Of a DNA stretch of 64,000 nucleotides, positions 44,091 through 51,737 are shown in pieces. The position numbers and the translations under genes were made by a program. The notes below the pieces were generated by a model. The model was not told where the DNA came from. It saw only the letters and a program-made list of their open reading frames with translations, and searched no databases. Where the stretch lies: assembly GCF_016863135.1 (NCBI RefSeq), contig NZ_BOOH01000017.1, positions 1 through 64,000 of the forward strand, in the 5' to 3' direction. The DNA comes from Planobispora longispora. GTDB taxonomy: Bacteria; Actinomycetota; Actinomycetes; Streptosporangiales; Streptosporangiaceae. The first letter of the stretch is position 1, and each line of letters starts with the position of its first letter.

Positions 44091-45689
44091 TCAGCGGGGA
44101 ACGATCGGCAGGGTGATGTGGGAGCCGGGGAAGACGGCCTGGTGCTGGAGGACCAGCTCGTGCTCGGCGGTCTCGGCGGAGGTGCGGCCGGTGCCGGGGT
44201 TGCGGTCGAAGCGCGGGAAGTTGGAGCTGGAGACCTCCACCCGGATGCGGTGCCCGGCCTTGAAGACCTGGCTGGTGGCCACGAGGTCGATCTCGTGCAC
44301 CCCGGACGGCGCCGAGGCCCGCACGATCCCGTCGATCACGCTCATGGCCCGGCCGTCGGGGTGCACGTCGACCAGCTTCGCGGTCCAGTCGGTGCCCGCC
44401 GCCGAGGTGGAGGCGTGCAGCGTCACCGACAGGGGCCCGGTCACCTCGACGTCCCCGGTGAGCACGTCGGTGGTGAAGCAGAGCACGTCCGGCCGGAGTT
44501 CGACGTCGCGCTGGTCCTGGGGGCCGACGTTGGTGGGGTCGGGCAGCAGGAGCGGGCCGCCGACCGTGGGGACCGGGTCGCGGGGGTCGTAGGTGAACGT
44601 GGCCGGCTCGGTCGCCGAGGGGGGCGCGGGCGAGAGCAGGCCGTCGGCGTGCAGGTAGTAGCGGGTCTCCACCGCGCGGGCCAGGGGCCAGGCCTCCTCG
44701 TCGCGCCAGACGTCGTCGCCCATGACGAAGATCTTCACGGCGGGACCGGTGTCCTCGCCCTTCAGGAAGGCCAGCTGGCGCTGCTCCAGCCGGATCGCCT
44801 GCGCCGAGGCGAAGAACCCGAAGTCCAGCCGCCCGGCGCCCGAGGCTCCCGGCGCCAGGTGGGTCCAGGGGCCGATGACCAGCGGGCCGCCCAGGCGGCG
44901 GTGGTTCTCCAGCGTCCCGGACAGGAACAGGTCGAACCAGCCCGCCACATGCATGACCGGCACCTCGATCCGGTCGTGCCGCAGCGTCTCGGCCAGCTCC
45001 CGCCAGTACGCGTCGCGGTCCGGGTGGGAGATCCAGTCATTCCACCAGGGGATGCCCGGGATGTCGCTCAGCGGCAGGGTGCGCGCGGCGGCGGCCTGGT
45101 CGCCCAGGACGGGCAGGATCGCGCCGAACCCGGCGCCGACGTCCTCACCCGCCTCCATGCCGTGCAGCAGCCCGAGCATCGTCTGCATCGCCCCCCAGTT
45201 CAGGGCCGAGCCCAGCGCGAACGCCCCGCCGTGGTACTTCAGCCCGTCGTGGAAGTCGTGCGGCGTCATCGAGGCGACCACCGCCTTCAGGCCCGGCGGG
45301 CGCGTGGCCGCGGCCTGGAGGGCGCACCCGGCCAGGTAGGACATGCCGCTCATGACGACCTCGCCGTTCGACCACGGCTGCGCGGTGATCCAGGCGATCG
45401 TGTCGTGGCCGTCGGCGCCCTCGTCCAGCCACGGCCGGAACTCCCCGTCGCTGCCGCCGCGCCCCCGGCAGTGCTGGAGCACCACCGCGAACCCGGCCTC
45501 CAGCGCGGGGACGACCGGGATCGAACGGAAGGTGTTCTCGCCGTACGGCGTGCGCACCAGCAGGGTGGGGAACGGCCCGCCCTCGGCCGGGCGGTGCACG
45601 TCGCCCCGCAGGATCGTGTCGTCGCGCATCGGCACGGGGGCGTCGTGCTCGACGCTCAGCGGGAGCGGGGGGCGGTTCAGCTTCGGCAT
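44091..45689 (-). CDS. CocE/NonD family hydrolase
   Basis: A 532-residue cytoplasmic X-Pro-peptidase/cocaine-esterase type hydrolase. The nucleophile elbow is SGMSYLAG, the acid is in HVAGWFDLFLSG, and the base is in GPWTHLAPG. A C-terminal jelly-roll (ITLPIVPR end) completes the fold. ATG 45689 follows GAGGAA. It is the third gene of an operon with a flavin monooxygenase and a DUF3237 protein, so it may hydrolyse an ester or lactone formed there. Confidence 0.88.
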   Translation of the reverse strand: MPKLNRPPLPLSVEHDAPVPMRDDTILRGDVHRPAEGGPFPTLLVRTPYGENTFRSIPVVPALEAGFAVVLQHCRGRGGSDGEFRPWLDEGADGHDTIAWITAQPWSNGEVVMSGMSYLAGCALQAAATRPPGLKAVVASMTPHDFHDGLKYHGGAFALGSALNWGAMQTMLGLLHGMEAGEDVGAGFGAILPVLGDQAAAARTLPLSDIPGIPWWNDWISHPDRDAYWRELAETLRHDRIEVPVMHVAGWFDLFLSGTLENHRRLGGPLVIGPWTHLAPGASGAGRLDFGFFASAQAIRLEQRQLAFLKGEDTGPAVKIFVMGDDVWRDEEAWPLARAVETRYYLHADGLLSPAPPSATEPATFTYDPRDPVPTVGGPLLLPDPTNVGPQDQRDVELRPDVLCFTTDVLTGDVEVTGPLSVTLHASTSAAGTDWTAKLVDVHPDGRAMSVIDGIVRASAPSGVHEIDLVATSQVFKAGHRIRVEVSSSNFPRFDRNPGTGRTSAETAEHELVLQHQAVFPGSHITLPIVPR

Positions 45690-45732
45690 CGCGGGTTCCT
45701 CAAGGGGGGCGTCGGGGCGGGATGACGGCTGG

Positions 45733-46275
45733 TCAGGTGAGGGCGTAGGCGTCGTAGCGGACGGCGTCGGCGGTGCGGGCCCCGGAGGCCACGGCGAGGG
45801 TCCGGTTGAGCCACAGGTAGCGGTCGTCACCGGTCTCGAAACGGCAGAACAGCCGGAAGTAGTACTCGGCCGGGTTCACGGCCTCCCCCCGGGCCAGGCG
45901 GTCGAGGACCTCGCGGGGGCCGTGCCGTACGCCGGAGGTGGAGATGTAGAGGTGGGCGCCGTCGTGGGTGCGCAGCGTGTAGCGGGTGTCGATGCTGGCC
46001 ATGCCGTCGGGGTGCACGACCTGCCAGTCGGCCCCGCCGGGCAGGATGTCACCGGACAGCCTGGGGCCCTCGAACGATCCGCCCACGATGTTGATCACTC
46101 GTCGGCGGCCCCACTGCGAGTCGCCCAGATCGAGGATCGGGTCGAGTTCCACGTGAAACGTGGCGAGCGGTTCGAGATCCACGGGCGCGGCGCTCCGGCG
46201 CGGCCCGGGGGAGGGCTCACGGCGCGGTCCGGAGGGCGGCTCGGCGGACGGTCCGGAGGGTGGTTCGGTGCTCAT
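45733..46275 (-). CDS. DUF3237 domain protein
   Basis: A 180-residue protein. Residues 1-27 are a Pro/Ser/Glu repeat tail; the rest is the DUF3237 beta-barrel fold (LATFHVELDP, GSFEGPRLSGDILPGGADWQ, IDTRYTLRTHDGAHLYI). Members occur in aromatic degradation operons but their reaction is not established. ATG 46275 overlaps the monooxygenase stop as ATGA. Confidence 0.85.
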   Translation of the reverse strand: MSTEPPSGPSAEPPSGPRREPSPGPRRSAAPVDLEPLATFHVELDPILDLGDSQWGRRRVINIVGGSFEGPRLSGDILPGGADWQVVHPDGMASIDTRYTLRTHDGAHLYISTSGVRHGPREVLDRLARGEAVNPAEYYFRLFCRFETGDDRYLWLNRTLAVASGARTADAVRYDAYALT

Positions 46276-47441
46276 CGCGTCACGCTCCACGAGGGACGCC
46301 CGCTGAGGGAGGCCGGGTCGAACCCGGCCGTGCGCTTGTAGGAGGCGGCGATCTCGGCCCGCTCCGCGTAGGGGACGACGTCCTCGATGTCGTCGAAGCC
46401 CTCCGGCGCGCGTTCGTGGGCGAGCTTCATCACGACCTCGGGTCCCATCCGCCGGTTGGACAGCTGCAGGGCGGTCGTGGCGGGACGGCGGGCCGCCTCG
46501 TAGGCCGCCAGGTCGCCGTGGGCCAGGGAGTGCGCGAGCACGCGGGCGTCGATGATCGCCTGGGACGCGCCGTTGGACCCGATCGGGTACATCGCGTGGG
46601 CGGCGTCGCCCAGCAGGGTGACGTTCCCCGAGGTCCAGTACGGCAGCGGCTCGCGGTCCACCATCGGGTACTCGTAGGCGGCCTCCGCCCCGGCGATGAT
46701 CCCGGGCACGTCGAGCCAGTCGAAGCGCCAGTCCGCGAAGTGCCGCCCGATCTCGCCCAGGTCCGCCGGCCGGTTCCAGTCGCCGCGGTCGGGGGCCTCG
46801 CCCTCCAGGGGCTGCTCGGCGATCCAGTTGATCAGGGTGCGCTCGCCCGTCTCGATCGGGTAGGCGACGAACTTCCGCGTCCCGTCCCCGGCCATGATCA
46901 TGGATCGCCCGGTCAGGAACGGCTTGCCGTACGTCATGCCGCGCCACAGGACCAGGCCGTTCCACGGGGGCGGGCCCTCGCCGGGGAACAGGTGCGCGCG
47001 GACCGCCGAGTGGATGCCGTCCGCGCCGATGAGCAGGTCCTCCTCGCCGGGGCCGGTGATCCTGCTCCCGGTCCGCACGGCCCGCGGCCCGAGCCGCTCG
47101 ATCACGGCCTCCAGCAGCAGCATCTGCAGCCGCCCCCGGTGCACGGAGTACTGCGGCCAGGCGTAGCCCGCGTCCAGGCCCCGGGGCTCGGACCAGATGG
47201 GGGCGCCGTACCGGTTGAAGTAGGCCAGCTCGGCGGTGGCCACCCCGATCCCCGCCAGCCGGTCGGCGAGGCCCAGCTCGGTCAGCTCCCGCACCGCGTG
47301 GGGGAGCAGGTTGATGCCCACGCCCAGGGGCCGCAGCTCCGGGGCGGCCTCGTGGACGGTCAGGTCCTCGAAGCCGGCGGCGTGCAGGCTGAGGGCGGCG
47401 GTCAGGCCGCCGATCCCGCCACCGGCGATGACGATGCGCAC
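46272..47441 (-). CDS. FAD-dependent aromatic monooxygenase
   Basis: A 389-residue group A flavoprotein hydroxylase. FAD-binding motifs: GGGIGGLTAAL near the N-terminus, LIGADGIHSAVR (DG motif) and LLGDAAHAMYPIGSNGASQA (GD motif). Similar to salicylate-hydroxylase-like and PhzS-like enzymes. It lacks the features of kynurenine 3-monooxygenase, so a separate aromatic substrate is likely. It leads the operon and faces a MarR gene across a palindromic operator. Confidence 0.9.
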   Translation of the reverse strand: MRIVIAGGGIGGLTAALSLHAAGFEDLTVHEAAPELRPLGVGINLLPHAVRELTELGLADRLAGIGVATAELAYFNRYGAPIWSEPRGLDAGYAWPQYSVHRGRLQMLLLEAVIERLGPRAVRTGSRITGPGEEDLLIGADGIHSAVRAHLFPGEGPPPWNGLVLWRGMTYGKPFLTGRSMIMAGDGTRKFVAYPIETGERTLINWIAEQPLEGEAPDRGDWNRPADLGEIGRHFADWRFDWLDVPGIIAGAEAAYEYPMVDREPLPYWTSGNVTLLGDAAHAMYPIGSNGASQAIIDARVLAHSLAHGDLAAYEAARRPATTALQLSNRRMGPEVVMKLAHERAPEGFDDIEDVVPYAERAEIAASYKRTAGFDPASLSGRPSWSVTR

Positions 47442-47454
47442 GAGGACCTCCCGA

Positions 47455-47478
47455 ATATTGTTACAGCCATAACAATAT
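47455..47478. promoter_or_regulatory. MarR-type operator
   Basis: ATATTGTTA-N6-TAACAATAT, a perfect 9-bp inverted repeat, is an AT-rich island in GC-rich DNA. It lies 14 bases before the monooxygenase start in the divergent gap with the MarR gene. Size and position are typical of MarR operators. Confidence 0.75.
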
Positions 47479-47696
47479 CCACGCCGGGGGAGGGTCTACG
47501 CAAGACTTGCCCGGTGGGAACGGTGAGCGGAGACCCCGGACCGGGGACCGGAGGAGTGGCGGGCGTGACGCGTACGGGGGACCCGCGGGCCGGCGGAGCG
47601 GCGGGTGCGGAGAGCCCGCGGGCCGGAAGGGCGGCGAGCCCGACGGGTACGGAAGGCCCGCGGGCCGATGGCGCGGAGGGGACGCGGGCCGGGGGG

Positions 47697-48230
47697 ATGG
47701 CGGGTCTGGCGGGCGCCGGGGAGCCGGGGGCCAAGGCGGACCTGCTGTACGCCGCCTACGCCAGGCAGCGCCTGGCCGCCATGCCGCCCCCGGCCGACGC
47801 CGAGGCGTTCGAGCTGGCCTACAGCCTGCTCCAGCTGGCCTACCTGCTCGTGACGGACCTGGAGACGCGCATCCACCGCCCGCGCGGCTGGACGCTCCCC
47901 GGGTTCCGCCTGATGTTCAAGCTCTGGCTGCTGGGCCCGACCCAGCCCGCCCGGCTCGCCGAGATCTCCGTGATGTCGCGTTCGGCGGTGACCAACGTGG
48001 TCAACACGCTGGAACGGGACGGCCTGGTCGAGCGGCGCCCCGTGCCCGAGGACCGGCGCGCCGTGACGGTCGCGCTGACCGCCGGGGGCGAGGCCGCCGT
48101 CCGCGAGGCCTTCGCCGAGCAGACCCGCCGGGAGCAGGAGTGGTTCTCGTCGCTGGACGCCGGTGAGCGGGCCGGCCTCACCGCCCTGCTCACCCGTGTC
48201 CTCGCCGCCCGCCCGCACGACGCCCCCTGA
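47697..48230 (+). CDS. MarR family regulator
   Basis: A winged helix-turn-helix regulator of about 177 residues. Core segments: FRLMFKLWLLGPTQPARLAE, then SRSAVTNVVNTLERDGLVER and the wing EDRRAVTVALT. The start is uncertain: ATG 47697 gives a normal family length, while GTG 47523 would add ~58 residues of Gly/Ala/Arg low complexity from GC-rich repeats. It probably represses the divergent monooxygenase operon and itself through the dyad at 47455. Confidence 0.85.
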   Translation: MAGLAGAGEPGAKADLLYAAYARQRLAAMPPPADAEAFELAYSLLQLAYLLVTDLETRIHRPRGWTLPGFRLMFKLWLLGPTQPARLAEISVMSRSAVTNVVNTLERDGLVERRPVPEDRRAVTVALTAGGEAAVREAFAEQTRREQEWFSSLDAGERAGLTALLTRVLAARPHDAP

Positions 48231-48250
48231 AGGGCCCCCCGGCGGGCCGC

Positions 48251-48625
48251 TCAGACCAGGTGGGTGTCGTGCGAGCCCACGCACCAGTCCATCGTGTCGC
48301 ACGTCGGGCAGTAGTCGTTGGTGTCACAGATGATGCAGACGTCCGTCGAGTAGCACCCGAATCTCAGGTCGGGGGAGTCCTCGCAGGCACTCTCCTTGAT
48401 CGCCTCCAGTTTCCGGATCAGGTTGGGCGAGAGGCCGATCCGGATCCCGTACTCGCGTTGGAGGTCCTTCAGGATCGTGTCGACGTCGGGAAGCTGGAGG
48501 TCCCTCTTGATCGCCTCATCGAAGTCCGACGACTTGAGGAGCCGCTGCTCGTTGAACGGCCTCCTGATGGTGAACTCCGCGATGTCTTCCCCGTCGTCCG
48601 GTGTGCTTCCGCTGTTCTCCGGCAT
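48251..48625 (-). CDS. Cys-rich radical SAM substrate candidate (RiPP precursor)
   Basis: A 124-residue protein directly downstream of a radical SAM/SPASM gene. Residues 1-~80 are an acidic and basic helical leader-like region without cysteine (AEFTIRRPFNEQ, DTILKDLQREYG). Residues 81-124 hold seven cysteines. Residues 91-117 are three tandem 9-residue units: CYSTDVCII, CDTNDYCPT, CDTMDWCVG. Five overlapping Cys-X3-Asp pairs result (91-95, 97-101, 100-104, 106-110, 109-113). Cys-X3-Asp is the crosslink motif of the ranthipeptide freyrasin. ATG 48625 has GGGAGA at good spacing. The alternative is a metal-binding small protein. No protease or transporter is adjacent. Confidence 0.75.
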   Translation of the reverse strand: MPENSGSTPDDGEDIAEFTIRRPFNEQRLLKSSDFDEAIKRDLQLPDVDTILKDLQREYGIRIGLSPNLIRKLEAIKESACEDSPDLRFGCYSTDVCIICDTNDYCPTCDTMDWCVGSHDTHLV

Positions 48626-48696
48626 GGTTCGTTCTCCCTTCACGTCCTTTACGGCTGGACCCCGCGGTCTCCGGCCACGCGGTCCCTTCCTGTGAC

Positions 48697-49893
48697 TCAC
48701 GCGCCGGGTTCCCGGGCGGTGAGATACGTGTGGACCTGGTTGAGCACGGACAGCTTGATCTGCTCGATGGCGCCCGGAACCGAGGGAGGCTGTGCCGGGT
48801 CGCCCGTCAGGTACTCGTTGACGGCCATGCAGGCCCCTCCGCAGGCTCCCTGGATCGCGCACTCCCCGCACGCCCCGCGCTCCTTCGTCGAACTGACGAA
48901 GGATCCGCACCCCTTCTTCGACGAGGCCAGGTTCGCGGCGAGGTAGCGAGATCGTTTCTCCTGGTCGATCCCCGTGAAGACGGAGCCCAGCCGTACCTGC
49001 GGTGACTTGTCGAAGTAGCCCGGATAGCGGTGACAGGGGTAGAGGTCTCCGAAGGCGTTCACGAAGACGAAGCTGGTCGCGGCGCCGCATCCGGAGTGAG
49101 AGGCCGCGGGCGCCTTGCAGATCTCCAGTGGTTCCCGGGACTCACGCGTGTCCAGACCCTTGATCGAGATCCTGTTCCCCCGGAGCCGCTCGCGGATGTA
49201 CATCGCCGCGATCCGCTGCCACTGCGATGCGAACTCCAGGAGATCGTCCTCGCTCCAGGTCTCCTCCACGACCGGGCTCGTCGCGATGCCGGTGATCCCG
49301 AGCCCGATCAGCTCCTCGACGCTGTCGGCCAGATGCCGGACGGTCGGCGGCGAGATCGTCAGGCGGACCTTGAAATGCGGCGCCGCCTTCAGCCACTCCA
49401 GATTGTCCATGATCGTGTCGTACGACCCGCGCCCGTCGAGATACTTCCTGAACCGGTCGTGGGCCGCCCGGTTGCCGTCGAGGCTGAGCATGGTGGCTAT
49501 TCCGAACTCGGTGGTGAGCTCCAGGAAGCGCCGGTCGAACCGGGTGCCGTTCGTCGTCAGCGAGAAGCTCGCCTTCTTGCCGGCGGAGGCGGCACGCTCC
49601 GAGGCCCGCGCGCAGATGTAGCGGATCAGCTCGGGCTGGAGCGTCGGCTCGCCGCCGAACAGGTTGATGTGCCATTCCGGGACCGACGCGTCGTGCTCGC
49701 GATCCAGGAGGTCGAGCGACCGGTCGACGATCTCCCGGGTGAGGGTGACGGGGGCCTTGTCGTAGAAGTAACAGTACGAGCAGGCGAGATTGCACGCGTC
49801 GGTCACCTGGAGGGACAGGCCGGAGAGGCCGGGCCGGCGGGGACCGGAGGACCGGTGCCGCTGGTCGATGTCCAGAAAGACACGGTTGATCAC
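48697..49893 (-). CDS. Radical SAM/SPASM peptide maturase
   Basis: A 398-residue radical SAM enzyme. The SAM cluster motif CNLACSYC has Cys34, Cys38 and Cys41 (C-X3-C-X2-C). The partial TIM barrel has LFGGEPTLQPEL and TTNGTRFD. The C-terminal SPASM domain has Cys259, 269, 287, 329, 342, 345, 351 and 355, enough for two auxiliary [4Fe-4S] clusters, including CGECAIQGACGGAC. This architecture is shared by sactipeptide and ranthipeptide thioether synthases and anaerobic sulfatase maturases; no separate RRE domain is visible. GTG 49893 has GGGAG upstream. The Cys-rich 124-residue gene follows after 71 bases and no sulfatase is nearby, pointing to peptide modification. Confidence 0.9.
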   Translation of the reverse strand: MINRVFLDIDQRHRSSGPRRPGLSGLSLQVTDACNLACSYCYFYDKAPVTLTREIVDRSLDLLDREHDASVPEWHINLFGGEPTLQPELIRYICARASERAASAGKKASFSLTTNGTRFDRRFLELTTEFGIATMLSLDGNRAAHDRFRKYLDGRGSYDTIMDNLEWLKAAPHFKVRLTISPPTVRHLADSVEELIGLGITGIATSPVVEETWSEDDLLEFASQWQRIAAMYIRERLRGNRISIKGLDTRESREPLEICKAPAASHSGCGAATSFVFVNAFGDLYPCHRYPGYFDKSPQVRLGSVFTGIDQEKRSRYLAANLASSKKGCGSFVSSTKERGACGECAIQGACGGACMAVNEYLTGDPAQPPSVPGAIEQIKLSVLNQVHTYLTAREPGA

Positions 49894-50035
49894 GGGCCTC
49901 GGCTCCCTCGTCCGGGGATCGGCTGTCCTCGCCGACCTGTGGAAACGTGGGGGTGATGCCCCTGTCCGGAAGCGCCGATAGGTTACCCACCGGCATCTTG
50001 GTAAGAATTGACGCTCCGCCTACCCCGGAGGTGGA

Positions 50036-50410
50036 TCAGGCCTCCGGGATGTCGATCTTGGCGACGAGCTTCTTGGGGGCCACGGCCCGGTAGCTCTCCT
50101 CGACCCAGTCGAGCAGCACCTCGGTCTCGGGCAGCGCGCCCGTCAGCGGGATCGTCACCCACCCGGCCTTGCCGAGGCCGTATCCCGAGGGCTCGACTCC
50201 GTCGAGGGCGAGCGCGTGGCCGTGCGACTCCGGGAGCTTCACCCCCAGGGTGGGGTTCCACTTCTCGGTCGGCTCCTCGACGCCGAGGAAGACGAAGATC
50301 TTCTTGTTGACCTTGACGACCGTCTCACCCCAGGGGTGGTCCTCGTAGGACTCCGGGAACCGCAGGGCGAACTCGCGCACCGTCTCGCGGACCTCACGCC
50401 ACTTCTCCAT
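50036..50410 (-). CDS. MmcQ/YjbR family protein
   Basis: A 124-residue YjbR-like protein, a small alpha/beta fold with cytochrome-like DNA-binding or unknown function. Family signatures: LRFPESYEDHPWGETVVKV, KIFVFLG, and GWVTIPL. It precedes the radical SAM gene on the same strand by 142 bases, enough for a separate promoter, so no functional link is assumed. Confidence 0.9.
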   Translation of the reverse strand: MEKWREVRETVREFALRFPESYEDHPWGETVVKVNKKIFVFLGVEEPTEKWNPTLGVKLPESHGHALALDGVEPSGYGLGKAGWVTIPLTGALPETEVLLDWVEESYRAVAPKKLVAKIDIPEA

Positions 50411-50512
50411 CCGGCCATTGTGAGCCCGGGCACCGACAGTTTCACGGTCCGGCGCCCGCGGCCGGGCGGCCGGGCGGGCCGCGGGACGGTCCGGCGCCCG
50501 CGGCCGGACGGG

Positions 50513-51550
50513 TCAGCCGGACGCCCGCCAGGCGCCGAGCACCCGGTCGATGTCCGCCCGGATCCGGTCGCGGGCCTCGGCCCGGGGCACCCCGGACATC
50601 AGCAGCCGGTCGTAGTCGGTGTCGAGGTGCCGCACCGAGGCGATCACGGCGAGCGTGACGGCGTTCTCGTCGAGGACCCGGGCGGCGGCCGTCCTCCCCA
50701 CCCGGCCGCTGCCGCGCTGCCCGGCGTGCCGGGCGATCCCCTCGGCCCGCTCCGGCGGGCAGCCCGGGAACAGCCGGACGATCTCCTCGGCCATCCCGGC
50801 CTGGAACCGCACGTCCTCGTGCGCCCGCCGATCGCGGTCGCGTTCGCGGCGGCGCAGCCGTACCTCCTCGTCGGCCAGGCACCGCTCCTCGGCCAGCGCC
50901 AGCGCGGCCTCCTCGACCAGGATGCCCAGGCGTTCGTACCGCTTGCGCCGGGAGTTGAAGCGGACCACCACCGCGGCCAGCCCGCTCTCCTTCTTCGCCC
51001 GGCGGCTGAGCGCCGCGTCGCCCGCGGGGAGGAAGACCAGGTGGTCCAGGTCCGCGCAGGTCAGGCAGTGGGGAGCGCCCTCCTCCATGATCAGGTAGGG
51101 GCCGGTGTCGCGGCAGTCCGCGCACTCCCACGCCTGCTGCGACTCGATCACCGTCAGGTCGGGCGCCTTGCTCTGCCGCTCGGCGAGCTGCCTGCGCCGG
51201 GCCTCGCTCATCTCCGGGGAGATCCAGTGGACCCGGAAGGCGGCGTCGTCCCCCTCGGTGAGGAACCGGAGCGGGCCCCGGTCGCGGGCGGCCGAGGTGT
51301 AGGAGGTCTCGCCGGGCACGAGCCCCCGTTCCTCGGCCCAGCGCCGCAGGATCGCCACCGCGTCGGCCATCTTCGCGCCGTCCACGGCCGCGAGCTGCTC
51401 CAGCGCGGCCACCCTGCCCTGCCGCCAGGTGTCGACGTGCCGGGCCTGCAGCCAGCGCACCCCGGTGAGCACGTCGATCACGGTCACGAACTTCCGCTGC
51501 GCGAGCGCGGCCTCCGCCGCCTCCGCCACCCGCCGGTCGAGCTTCGTCAT
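50513..51550 (-). CDS. DUF2293 domain protein with zinc ribbon
   Basis: A 345-residue protein. A Cys4 ribbon lies at about residues 143-167 (WECADC ... CLTCADLDHL). A basic helical middle (RRRERDRDRRAHED) precedes the C-terminal DUF2293 domain (FPGCPPERAEGIARHAGQRG, GSGRVGRTAAAR, AVIASVRHLDTDYD). Function is not known; the ribbon and basic segment suggest nucleic acid contact. It stands alone between yjbR-like and menB genes. Confidence 0.85.
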   Translation of the reverse strand: MTKLDRRVAEAAEAALAQRKFVTVIDVLTGVRWLQARHVDTWRQGRVAALEQLAAVDGAKMADAVAILRRWAEERGLVPGETSYTSAARDRGPLRFLTEGDDAAFRVHWISPEMSEARRRQLAERQSKAPDLTVIESQQAWECADCRDTGPYLIMEEGAPHCLTCADLDHLVFLPAGDAALSRRAKKESGLAAVVVRFNSRRKRYERLGILVEEAALALAEERCLADEEVRLRRRERDRDRRAHEDVRFQAGMAEEIVRLFPGCPPERAEGIARHAGQRGSGRVGRTAAARVLDENAVTLAVIASVRHLDTDYDRLLMSGVPRAEARDRIRADIDRVLGAWRASG

Positions 51551-51669
51551 CGCCCCAGCTTGCCCGAGCCGGGCGGAGGCCGCATCCGCATGGGGTACGG
51601 GCCTCCGATCCGGCCGGTTTTCCGCGGAAAGCCGGTTTCCCGGCGTGGGCCGGAAGCGCCCGCGACCTG

Positions 51670-51737
51670 GAAGTACCAGGCGGCAAGAAGTACCGGATGT
51701 CCAGGAGTATCAGGCGTCTAGAAGTACCAGGGGAAGG
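51670..51737. repeat. Four 17-bp tandem repeats at the menB 3' end
   Basis: Units start at 51670, 51687, 51704 and 51721 with exact 17-base spacing; the consensus begins GAAGTACCAGGCG. The last unit is the coding end of menB (Trp-Tyr-Phe codons on the minus strand), so the other three look like duplications of the gene's 3' end into the downstream spacer. Confidence 0.75.

Noticed and set aside
46272-47441. Possible kynurenine 3-monooxygenase completing the kynurenine route
   Set aside because: The flavoprotein is shorter, resembles salicylate-hydroxylase/PhzS-type enzymes, and sits in a separate MarR-controlled operon with DUF3237 and a hydrolase.
48251-48625. Rubredoxin or ferredoxin-like protein
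   Set aside because: The C-X5-C-X2-C spacing and strict 9-residue repeats do not match either fold; simple metal binding is still kept as the alternative.
48697-49893. Anaerobic sulfatase maturase
   Set aside because: SPASM architecture is compatible, but no sulfatase is nearby and a Cys/Asp-repeat protein follows directly.
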